NCBI RefSeq assembly: GCF_000205025.1 | Contig: NZ_GL883721.1 | Coordinates: 19,471-83,470 of the forward strand | DNA: 64,000 nucleotides | Source: Parasutterella excrementihominis YIT 11859 | Lineage (GTDB): Bacteria > Pseudomonadota > Gammaproteobacteria > Burkholderiales > Burkholderiaceae_F | Direction of reading: 5' to 3' | Shown: positions 16,289 to 25,313 of the stretch, one piece after another | Layout: each line of letters begins with the position of its first letter | Position numbering within the stretch: position 1 is the stretch's first letter | Notes under the pieces: generated by a model | Database searches by the model: none | Told to the model about the DNA's origin: nothing | What the model saw: the letters and a program-made list of their open reading frames with translations, nothing else | Translations under genes and position numbers: made by a program

Positions 16289-18049
16289 ATGAATACAACA
16301 GCAAAATTTCATCTGACTGCAGCTGCATTTGGAGTGCTGATTGCCTCTTCTGTTTACGCTGAAACAAACCAGGTCTATTCCAACACGGTTCAAGCACACA
16401 ATGCACCGATGACCGTCGACGTAATCATGAAAGACGGAAAAATTGCCAATATTCTCACAGACAACAGAGAGAGCCCAGGGGTCGGCAAACTGGCTATTGC
16501 TAACCTTTCCAAGAAAATAATCAGGAATCAAACTATCAATGTTGATAATGTAACCGGCGCTTCCGTGACCAGTATGGCGTTGAAGTATGCCGTCAAGAAG
16601 AATCTTGAGGCTGCCGGTGCCGACCTCTCTAAATTTCAGACCAAACTTCCGAAGGCTCAGCTCAAGGATACCTATAGCAGTGAAGTGGTGATTGTCGGAG
16701 GCGGTGGGGCAGGTCTTGCGGCTGCCGCGTCAGTCATCGAAGCTGGCGGAACAGCGATCATTGTTGAAAAGCTGGGTTATTTAGGTGGCTCCACAGTAGT
16801 TTCCGGGGGCGGATACAACGCGGTTGATCCCGAAAGACAAAATCGTCAAAACATCGACGACAGCATCGACAGACATTTTCAAGACACGATGAGAGGCGGT
16901 CACAACAAAAACAATCCGGAGCTGGTGAAGAAACTGGTTGAAGAAGCTCCGCCAACGATGCATTGGTTGGAAGGCAAAGGACTTGGATTCGGGCCGAAGG
17001 TACGAGTGATTGTCGGTGGCTTGTATCCACGTGGTCATGGTGCCGAAGGAGGTGGTTATGGCTATATCCGCGTGTTGGAAAAGTTCATTAAAGCCTATCC
17101 GGATAAAGTGAAAGTATTCACCGATACTCAGGCTGTGAAACTCATTAAGAATGAGGCAGGCAAGGTGATTGGTGTTTTGGGTAAGCATGATAGTAAAGAC
17201 GTCAATTTCATGGCGAGCAAAGGCGTCATCATTGCAACCGGTGGTTTTGGTTCCAATGTAGAAATGAGGCAAGCCAAAAATACCGGTGTATGGAAAGAAG
17301 TTACGCTCGATAAAAACATTCCCTGCACGAACAATTTCAAAGCATCTCAAGGCGATGGGTTAAAACTTGCCGAACAGGTCGGTGCCAATGTCATCAACCT
17401 TGATGATATCCAGCTGCATCCCGGCGGAACACCGAAAACAGGCATTATGTCCAGCTGGCCCAGCGGAAGAAACCGCATCTTCCTCACGCCGCAGGGTGAC
17501 CGTTTTGTAAACGAAGATGCAGCGAGAGATACTTTATGCAAGGCTGTCTTCAAGGAAGGCGGCAAGTACTGGATTGTTTCTAATCACGTTAAGTACCCGA
17601 CGCTTGACTATCAGTCGAAGAACTTAACGATTGGCGAAATGATCAAGCTTGGCCAAGCTTTCTCCGGCAACACGATTGAAGAGCTGGCTCAGAAAACGGG
17701 TATGGACCCGAAAAAACTTCGCGCCTCGATTGACACCTATAACGACGTCGTTACTGGGAAGATTAAGGAAGATAATCTTGGTTTTAAGAAATTCACTCAG
17801 GATGATAAGCCGATGACAGAAGGTCCTTTCTACGCCACGCCAATGGTACCGGCAGTTCACCATACAATGGGTGGCATTCAAATTAATTCTGCAGCTCAGG
17901 TGTTAGACAAGGCAGGGCACGTGATTCCAGGATTGTTCGCCGCAGGCGAAGCCACTGGAGGTGTTCACGGCTCTAATCGTGTCGGCGGGAATGGCGTTGC
18001 TGATGCGATGGTTTTCGGAAGAATCTCCGGACAATCTGCTTTGAAGTAA
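16289..18049 (+). CDS. Periplasmic fumarate-reductase-like flavoprotein (FMN-binding + FAD domain)
   Basis: Exported flavin reductase of 586 aa. ATG 16289 follows CCAAGGAG. Residues 1-24 are a Sec signal (VYA cleavage site). An FMN_bind domain spans about 30-110, with the ApbE flavinylation motif DNVTGASVTS (86-95), where FMN is attached covalently through a Thr/Ser. The FAD_binding_2 domain starts with VVIVGGGGAGLAAAA (133 onward). By eye against Shewanella Fcc3 the catalytic set is complete: His in IQLHPGG, Arg in AARDTL (Arg402 proton donor), His in VHHTMGG, Arg in SNRVGGN. It is thus the best candidate in the window for true fumarate reduction. No heme motif is present, so electrons must enter through FMN. 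Divergent from a LysR gene. Confidence 0.9.
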   Translation: MNTTAKFHLTAAAFGVLIASSVYAETNQVYSNTVQAHNAPMTVDVIMKDGKIANILTDNRESPGVGKLAIANLSKKIIRNQTINVDNVTGASVTSMALKYAVKKNLEAAGADLSKFQTKLPKAQLKDTYSSEVVIVGGGGAGLAAAASVIEAGGTAIIVEKLGYLGGSTVVSGGGYNAVDPERQNRQNIDDSIDRHFQDTMRGGHNKNNPELVKKLVEEAPPTMHWLEGKGLGFGPKVRVIVGGLYPRGHGAEGGGYGYIRVLEKFIKAYPDKVKVFTDTQAVKLIKNEAGKVIGVLGKHDSKDVNFMASKGVIIATGGFGSNVEMRQAKNTGVWKEVTLDKNIPCTNNFKASQGDGLKLAEQVGANVINLDDIQLHPGGTPKTGIMSSWPSGRNRIFLTPQGDRFVNEDAARDTLCKAVFKEGGKYWIVSNHVKYPTLDYQSKNLTIGEMIKLGQAFSGNTIEELAQKTGMDPKKLRASIDTYNDVVTGKIKEDNLGFKKFTQDDKPMTEGPFYATPMVPAVHHTMGGIQINSAAQVLDKAGHVIPGLFAAGEATGGVHGSNRVGGNGVADAMVFGRISGQSALK

Positions 18050-18485
18050 TTACACTTGAAGGAGAAAGGAGCCGTAGGTTCAACGCGGCTTCTTAACGGT
18101 TTGTCGAGGGTTTTAATAGAAATTTTGTTTGTAAAAGCGCTAATCTCTGTCCTCGCCTTTACAACTACTTAACCAGTATAGGACAACGAAGGCATTCGCA
18201 ACTATTTGCATTCTGCCGAGAAAGATCAATTAACTAATCAAACAAACTTGTGTACCATTTAAAACCTTTCAATCGTTGAAGACTTCTCTCCGGCCGCATA
18301 ATTTTTGCTTGACTTGAAGGCTTTGTCTATGACTTCAAAGAATTGTTAGTTCTCATTAGTTAACAAGGTAAGTATTGCTTCAGTATGTTGAGTGACTTGG
18401 GGAGGTTTCCCCTTTATGGTTGAAGCTCCTTCCATTATTTTTCTGATCCAAAAATTCTCTTCAGCCCGAAATAATTCGGTTTTTA
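18050..18485. other. Non-coding stretch after the reductase gene
   Basis: A weak hairpin (GGAGCCG / CGGCTTC, about 18068-18096) follows the reductase stop and may be its terminator. The rest is AT-rich with no recognisable gene. It leads into transposon debris. Confidence 0.4.
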
Positions 18486-18626
18486 ATAAATTCCGCGAAA
18501 TTCTCCGTGCGTAACGCGGGGATGGATAGGAGGCGAACCGATAAGGTTCGCGCGATAGAATCGCCCTGTGAGGCCTGCCGGTTCCGCACAATCCACTTTT
18601 TTCCGGCTAAAAGAATTCGGGAATGA
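18486..18626 (+). pseudogene. Second tnpB tail remnant
   Basis: The plus-strand frame reads RNAGMDRRRTDKVRAIESP, then CEACRF, and stops at 18624-18626. It matches the relic at 14535-14645 in order and spacing of shared blocks. The preceding bases read NKFREILRA in another frame, so a frameshift separates the two pieces. The 18630-18790 DNA has no gene and may be the former element's right end. Confidence 0.35.
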
Positions 18627-18920
18627 ACGGCTCAAAAACTGTTCGGACTCGATGAGGGCGTATTTGTGAACACGCCCACGGTGATTCGTACTCCTATGGG
18701 GGACGGAAGTCGTTAGAATTTTGGGCGCGTCCCAAAGATGCCGTAGCCGTAAGCCTGCGGTAGTCCATGTATCGCTTTCACGTGTTAGCTAGATTAGAAA
18801 CTAAGTTGGAGAAAAAACGCGCAGCAAAAGAAACTTTTTTCTGAAGCAATCTGTTCGAGTAAACCTGACTTCTTCAAGGGGCATCTATTTCGGCAACAAC
18901 AAGTCCTGAATTTACCCATA

Positions 18921-19467
18921 CTAGTCTTTCTTATATTTCAGGTTCGGCAGATGTCGAGCAGAAATCGTGATGTTTTCCAAATCCGCGCACTTCTCGAAAT
19001 ACTCGGCTGTTTCAAAAATCAATTCTTGATCTTTCATGAGTTCTGATCTCAAAGCGCCAACGTCGCACTCTAGGATTCTGGCAGGAGTCAATGCAACACA
19101 AATTTGTCCACAGGGTCGACCGGAGAAAAAGTTCATATACCCCGTCGCTACACGCAAGGGTGTTGCAATAGCGTATATACCCGTGTTTATGTCTCGAGGA
19201 TCAGATAATACCTTTCCATTAATCCCATCTATAACGACAGCTAATCTCTGAACGCAGGAATCCTTTACGTAAAAATAATTCGTCTTTTTGCAGTGCTCTC
19301 TCGCTTCCCAACTCTTTAATCAGGCTTAAGAGTTGTTTCGGCACCTCAGGCGTTATCAAAAGATCAATGGGTATGTTGCCTTCTCCCAAAAAGGTCTCAG
19401 AGCAGATATTTGTTCGGCTGGGAGAGGATTCGGTTTTTTGTTTATCTACTACGTCTAATGTGCTCAT
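18921..19467 (-). pseudogene. Crp/Fnr-family regulator pseudogene (frameshift, no DNA-binding domain)
   Basis: Two minus-strand frames join into one effector-binding domain. 19467-19219 gives the N terminus through LQKDELFLRKG, then drifts to a stop. The continuation in another frame reads VQRLAVVIDG, GIYAIATPLRVATGYMNFF and IFETAEYFEKCADLENITIS. This follows the cyclic-nucleotide-binding fold of Crp/Fnr proteins, with a single frameshift near 19265. The frame ends at 18921 without a helix-turn-helix, so the DNA-binding domain is gone as well. The gene is dead. Divergent from the decayed autotransporter. Confidence 0.6.
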
Positions 19468-19547
19468 TGAAAAACCTCCGGGTAGGAGAAAGAACTGCCT
19501 TGAAAGGCAAGAGGTTAGAAAAAATGCACCATGCCGACGTGAGTCAC

Positions 19548-21086
19548 AATGCGATTAGAGCCTTTTTCTCCTCGCAAGAGACCGGTGCTTTAAACGTCGA
19601 AGGCAAAGCTGCTTACTCCATGACAGAGGATCAAATCGGCTCTTCGCTCTCTGATGTCAGCGGCTCCGCTTTATTGCTCGCTGCAGGAACGACTGTTGCC
19701 GGATCCATTAATGTGGGCGCACTAAACGCAAACGCCGACAACGCACGTGCAGCTTCCTCAAATACTTTGACCGTTGCTTCCGACGGAAAAGTCCTCATCA
19801 AGGCGCTTAAGGCTATAACGGATCTTCTCCTCTGGTTGTCGTAGACAAAGTTGATGCAGCCAAAGGCAGCAGCGTTGTTCTGCTCAATGCCACAGCAGTT
19901 AAGGAAGGCACCACCGTCTTTGCGGTTAAAGATGATGACTCGATCGAGGACTACCTTTTCTCTACAGACAATCTGCTCAAGCAAGTTGTGGACAATAAGG
20001 TTGTTACCGCTAAGGCAGAAAATGTTTTCAGTGCAGATATCCTGATCCAGAACCCTGTGAACTTCGCATTAACCGCTGACGGTCTTGCAAAAGACAGAAT
20101 TGAAAGTATTACCACAAACGCGACAGCTCAGGGGGCATCAGCAAAACTGAACGCAATCGCTTTGATGGGTACTGCATCCGGCACTCAGACCATGGCTGTC
20201 AATATCGCCAACACTCAGCTGGATACGATCGATTCTCACGGATCCGTGCTTGTCGGCCACGCTCATGACCGCAAGGGCGCCGACCTTTGGATTGATGTCA
20301 ACGGTTCTTTCAGCAAGGCTCGTCACTATTCTGCAGGTTCCCCTTGAGTACGGCTACAGAAGTGATGTCTCAGGCATTACCGTGGGAAGCGGCTATGCCT
20401 TCGGTAATGGTTTAGCAGCCGGCTTGGCGGCCAACTTCGGTAAAGGCTCTCTCAGAGGTCAGAACACCGGAGCCGGAATCAAGAACAACATTGATTACTT
20501 CGGACTCAACCTTTACGGCGTTTGGTCGAATCCGTATGTGAATTTGATCGGCTCTGTCGGTTATCTTCAGAGCAAAAACGAGATCAAGTCTCAGGGCTAC
20601 AAGGCAAAACCCAACGGTAAGACCTTTGTTGCCGGCATTCGTGCTGAAAAACCGTTTGCCGTTACTGAGGCAGTAAAGGTTACTCCGCACGTTGGTCTCC
20701 GTTATAAACACGTTAAGGTTGACGATTTCAATGCAAGCGGCTTCTCCTATAAGAACGAGAGCGCTAACCTCTTTGAACTGCTGGTCGGTGTCGCAGTGAG
20801 CTCCGATATTAAGACTGCCGGCGGCGCTGGAATCAAGCCGTTCGTAGACGTGACGGCGACACCGAACTTTGGTGATCGTAAGGTTAAGAATAAGGTCGGT
20901 TTGCGCAACACTGCTGTTTCTGATTCGTTCGACGCACGTATTACCAATAACGCTTTGGTAAACGGTACAATCGGCGTCAATGCCGTTAAAGGCAGCCACT
21001 CCTTCGGACTTCATTATTCCGTAGACGGCGCCAACGACGGCAGATTGGATCAGATGCTGAAAACTAAATATAGCTACCAGTTCTAA
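19548..21086 (+). pseudogene. Autotransporter pseudogene with at least two frameshifts
   Basis: The passenger remnant begins without a signal peptide (SSQETGALNVEGKAAY). It changes frame near 19815 (KALK, then YNGSSPLVVVDKVDA) and again near 20340 (NGSFSKARHYSAGS, then LEYGYRSDVSG). The last ~250 codons encode a nearly intact barrel (GSGYAFGNGLAAGLAANF, GLNLYGVWSNPYVNL, HVGLRYKHVKVDDF) ending KYSYQF with terminal Phe. The barrel differs from that of the intact autotransporter at 11.6 kb. The combination of lost start, frameshifts and decayed neighbours indicates a pseudogene. Confidence 0.75.
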
Positions 21087-21148
21087 TCTCTAGAAACTTG
21101 CAGAAAGTTTCCGGCTAAGTACATTAAGGCCGGAAGCTAAGTAAAACT

Positions 21149-21193
21149 CCCGAGTATCGACAAATAAAGTCGGTGCTCGGGATTTTTGTTTTT
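21149..21193 (+). terminator. Rho-independent terminator after the autotransporter pseudogene
   Basis: CCCGAG...CGAC pairs with GTCG...CTCGGG, followed by ATTTTTGTTTTT. The 300 bases from here to hsdM contain no recognisable gene. Confidence 0.85.
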
Positions 21194-21495
21194 AACCCAA
21201 GCGCAATCCTTGGAACATGCTAAGCAGCAAACTAAAAATATGAAAAAGACCACAAGTTTTAAGGTTATGAAGAGGTTTCGGTTAAATATCGGTTCTTTAG
21301 GCTTGTAGATGCTTGGCAGCTTTCAAAAATCAAAAGTTTTGGAAGACTCGTGTAAAGGAGAACACTTTCTAGTTGCAGTTGAAGAGAAGAAATTGTGGTC
21401 AAAAGCACATTTTTTCACGACAACAGTATTTTTTCGATATGCTCCGTTCGAATCGACTAATATTCCTCAAAAAATATTAGAGGAAAGTACTACGG

Positions 21496-24055
21496 ATGAA
21501 TAAACAAGAACTGGCCGCCCAGATCTGGAAGGGCGCAAATGAGATGCGGGGAAAAATAGAAGCCGGGAACTATAAAGATTTCATTTTAGGGCTTTTGTTT
21601 TATAAATTCCTTTCGGAAAACGAGGTCAAATATCTCAAAGACAACTTGGGCGCATCTAAAGAAGACTTGGCCGCTGAGGACGTCAAAACTTATCTTATAG
21701 ACAACCTCGGCTATTACATCCCTGAAGAAAATCTGTTTTCCTCAATGATGGGAAAAGATAAGGGAATGAATATCGGGAGTCTTTCGGCTGCTTTGAGTAA
21801 TTTTAATTTAGTGACGCTTGAAAATCCCTTGTTCTCCAATATTTTTCGTTCTCTTAATGCGGGCCTCATGAGCCTTGGCGAAAACGATGCCACGCGCTCT
21901 CAGATGATCGTTAAACTCGCCCGTCTCATAGACAACATTCCGATGAAAAATGCGGGGGGGGTATGATGTTCTTGGGTTCATCTATGAGTATTTAATCGGC
22001 CAATTCGCTTCCTCAGCCGGGAAAAAGGCGGGGGAATTCTATACACCGCACGAAGTCTCGGAACTGATGGCCGAGATTGTTGCTTACTCCTTAAAAGATA
22101 GAGAACGCATTTCTGTTTATGATCCGACAAGCGGTTCGGGTTCTCTCCTGATTACCATTGGTAAAGCGATTGAAAAGCAGGGAAAATCAACAGATTCAAT
22201 TAGATATTTCGCACAAGAAATCATAGAGGCGACTTACAACCTAATTCGAATGAACCTTGTCATGAGAGGCATTATTCGAGACAACATTTCGACCAGCAAC
22301 AACGATACGCTGCGCAATGATTGGCCAAGAAATACGCTTAAAGATGAGCCGCTTTTAGTAGACGCAGTTGTCTCTAACCCTCCTTATTCCTTAAAGTGGA
22401 ACCCTGATGGCATGGCAGCTGATCCGCGCTTTCAAAATTATGGCTTAGCGCCGAAAAGCGCTGCGGATTTCGCGTTTCTTCTGCACGATCTATACCACCT
22501 GAAGTACGATGGTATTCTCACCATTGTTTTGCCTCATGGGGTTTTATTCCGGGGAGGGGAAGAGGAACGTATCAGAACACAGCTTCTTAAATTGAATCAA
22601 ATTGACGCTGTCATTGGCTTGCCGCCCAATATTTTCTTCGGAACTGGAATTCCGACGATCATTATGGTGTTAAGGAAGTCAAGAGAGCAAAAAGACGTTC
22701 TTTTTATTGATGCTTCAAAAGGATTTGAAAAAGTCACGGCAAAAAATAAATTAAGAGCGCGGGACATTAGAAAAGCCGTAGAGGTATGGAAAGATCGCAA
22801 AGAGCTGGAAGGTTTTTCTCGTAGGGTTTCTTTTGAAGAAATTGAAAACAACGGATTTAACTTGAATATTCCACGTTACATCGCTTCTTCTGAAGAGGAG
22901 AGATCGGATTTATATTCTTTAATTTACAGCGGAATACCAAAGAAGGAGATTGACACTCTACAGCCGTTTTGGAACGTGTTTGAAGGGCTTAAAGAAAAAT
23001 TATTCAACCAAAGGGAAGACGGCTATTTTGTCTTAAAGGAAAACGCGAAAGAAATCCTGGAAAATTTTCCGGCAATCATAGAATTTAAAAAGAAAGTTCA
23101 TGAGTCTTTCAAGGCGCTTTTTCCTCTCCTCAAACAAAAACTTATAGCAGAGCGTCAAGTAATTTCTCAGAGTTTGGCGTTTGAATCAATTGCTTCAGAA
23201 ATACTGGAACAAGCAGAAAAACTGCCCTTAATCGATAAGTACGAAGCATTTGAACTCTTCTCCCAACATTGGACAGAAATAACAAATGATATGGAAGCTC
23301 TCTCTTCCCAGGACGGTAGTGAAGTTTTCGGGGAGGAGCAAAGACAGGAAAAAACTGATGAACGCAACAATCCTGAGTTAGGAAAAGAAGAAATAACTTC
23401 CTACGGGGAAGCTTCATTTCAACTCGGCGCTTTTGTCAGAACTTTTATTCAGGAGCGTTATTTTCCGACTAAGTTAGAAGAACTAAGTTCCGCCGAAAGG
23501 AGCGCCGAGCTTGCCAAAGAAGAGTTGAAAGAACTGTACGGTGAAATTCCAGAAGACTTTGAGTTTGATTCTGCAATCGATCAAGATAAAGAAGTCTTTA
23601 TTCCGAAGGAAATCAAAGCCCTCTCTAAGGCGATTGCAAAAGACGAAAAGGCCGGCCTTACTCTTTCAGAATCTCAGGAATTCTTAAAAAAAGTTGCTTC
23701 ACAAATTTCAGCAGCGGATAAGACACGCAAAGAAGCTAAAAAAATTTATGAAGAACTCGATGGGGAAACTTCGAAAAAGCAGCAAAGTCTCACAGAAGAA
23801 GAATTTGAAGAAATCTTAACGAATAAATGGATCTATCCGTTAGTAAAGAGCTGGGAGAGAATGGGGGACGACCTCGTCTTTAAGTTCTCGGAAAAACTTT
23901 CAACTTTACAGGCAAAGCATAGCTCCTCGTTTATTGCTCTTGAGGAAGAAATTAAGAAAACTTCTGATGAGCTTTCCAGTCTTTTGTCAGAATTACAGGC
24001 CGATGAAATTCAGTCTAAGGCTTTAAAGGCACTCCAAGAGTTAATTAAGGGGTAG
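21496..24055 (+). CDS. hsdM: Type I restriction-modification methylase HsdM, frameshifted at a G8 tract (phase OFF)
   Basis: N6-adenine methyltransferase subunit. ATG 21496 follows GAGGAAAG. The first 154 codons (HsdM N-terminal helical domain, MNKQELAAQIWKGANEMRG) stop at 21964 just after a run of eight G. With seven G the frame reads ...KNAGGYDVLGFIYEYLIG and continues to 24055, giving about 852 aa. Methylase motifs are in the second part: DPTSGSGSL (motif I, about residue 209) and NPPYSLKW (motif IV, about 293). The C-terminal ~350 residues are a Glu/Lys-rich, coiled-coil-like extension, well beyond the ~500 aa of classical HsdM. First gene of hsdM-hsdS-hsdR. Phase variation by G-tract slippage is the likely meaning; a homopolymer sequencing error is the alternative. 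Confidence 0.9.
21954..21961 (+). repeat. G8 homopolymer tract in hsdM (putative contingency locus)
   Basis: Eight consecutive G within the HsdM coding region. The present length puts the downstream 701 codons out of frame; losing one G restores a single uninterrupted frame. Confidence 0.9.
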
Positions 24056-24059
24056 AGCC

Positions 24060-25313
24060 GTGAACCAAAACAAATCGGTAAAAATTCGCTTTAAAGGTTT
24101 CACCGAAGCGTGGGAACAGCGTAAGTTAGAAGAATTAGCGTCAAAATTCACTGGAGGTGGAACGCCAAATACTTCCAATCCTAATTATTGGAATGGCGAG
24201 ATCCCCTGGATTCAAAGCTCAGATCTTGAGGAAGATGATGTTTTATCTCTCACAGTTAAAAAACACATCTCGCAGGAAGGATTGAAGAATTCAGCCGCAA
24301 AAATTATTCCCAAAAACTCTCTAGTTATCGTTACTAGGGTCGGCGTAGGAAAATTAGTCGTTAATACTCAAGAAATTGCAACTAGCCAAGATTTTCTTTC
24401 TCTTTCTGGAATCAAAGGAAATTCTAGGTTCTTGGCATACTCTCTTTATTCGCTATTGAAAAAAATTACTCAGAGGGTCCAAGGGACTTCCATCAAGGGT
24501 ATAACCAAAACAGACTTCTTAAAGGAAGCGATCTTTGTTCCCTCTTTGGAGGAACAGGAAAAGATTTCCTCATGTATGGTTGAGGTCGACAAGCTTATTA
24601 CTCTTCATCAGCGTAAATTGAACAGATTCCAAAAAATTCGAACAACTTTTCTTCAAAAAATGTTCCCTAAGAATGGAGAAACGAAGCCGGCGATAAGATT
24701 AACGGGATTCAACGCCGATTGGGAGCAGGAAAAACTTCAGAATTTTGCCGTACGGATAACAAGAAAAAATATTAAAAAACAGAATAACAGACCACTAACC
24801 ATCTCAGCGCAACACGGGCTTGTTGATCAAACGGTTTATTTCAATAATCGAGTAGCCGCCCAAGATGTTAGCAACTACTATCTGATAAAAAAAGGGGAAT
24901 TTGCCTACAACCGAAGTACATCTAAAGATGCTCCTGTAGGTGCCGTTAGACGTTTGGTCGACTATGAAGAAGGGGTTCTATCTACTTTGTATTTGGTTTT
25001 TTCAATAACTGATCCGCAACATGTTGATCCTAATTACTTGTCATATTTTTTTGAAACTACAGGTTGGCACAGTTGGATTTTGGAAAGGGCAGCAGAAGGT
25101 GCTAGGAATCACGGACTTTTAAACGTCTCTTCTCAAGATTTTCTTAGTCTTCCCGTTATGTTGCCATCTAGCCTGGAAGAACAACAAAAAATCGGAGAAT
25201 TTTTTCAAAAAATAGACGACTGCATCATTCTTCTTGAGCGTCAAGCCGACCTTCTCAAGCAGATCAAGTCAAGTCTTTTACTGAGCATGTTTCCACCCTC
25301 AAACGCAGAATGA
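24060..25313 (+). CDS. hsdS: Type I restriction-modification specificity subunit HsdS
   Basis: DNA-recognition subunit of 417 aa with two target-recognition domains, each followed by a conserved helical spacer. TRD1 spans about 10-165 (EAWEQRKLEELASKFTGGGT, IPWIQSSDL) and spacer 1 has PSLEEQEKISS with a leucine-rich helix to about 205. TRD2 runs about 210-365 (ADWEQEKLQNFA) with spacer 2 PSSLEEQQKIGEFF. Each TRD reads one half of a bipartite site; the target cannot be predicted here. The start is GTG, 5 bases after the hsdM stop, behind AAGGGGTAG. The stop overlaps the hsdR ATG (ATGA). No inverted-repeat hsdS copies are present nearby, so specificity shuffling is not indicated. Confidence 0.92.
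   Translation: MNQNKSVKIRFKGFTEAWEQRKLEELASKFTGGGTPNTSNPNYWNGEIPWIQSSDLEEDDVLSLTVKKHISQEGLKNSAAKIIPKNSLVIVTRVGVGKLVVNTQEIATSQDFLSLSGIKGNSRFLAYSLYSLLKKITQRVQGTSIKGITKTDFLKEAIFVPSLEEQEKISSCMVEVDKLITLHQRKLNRFQKIRTTFLQKMFPKNGETKPAIRLTGFNADWEQEKLQNFAVRITRKNIKKQNNRPLTISAQHGLVDQTVYFNNRVAAQDVSNYYLIKKGEFAYNRSTSKDAPVGAVRRLVDYEEGVLSTLYLVFSITDPQHVDPNYLSYFFETTGWHSWILERAAEGARNHGLLNVSSQDFLSLPVMLPSSLEEQQKIGEFFQKIDDCIILLERQADLLKQIKSSLLLSMFPPSNAE

Noticed and set aside
18346-18591. 81-codon minus-strand frame after the reductase gene
   Set aside because: No ribosome binding site or family match, and it overlaps the better-explained tnpB tail relic on the other strand.
20412-21014. 200-codon frame antisense to the autotransporter pseudogene barrel
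   Set aside because: A mirror of beta-barrel codons; no start signal and no recognisable domain.
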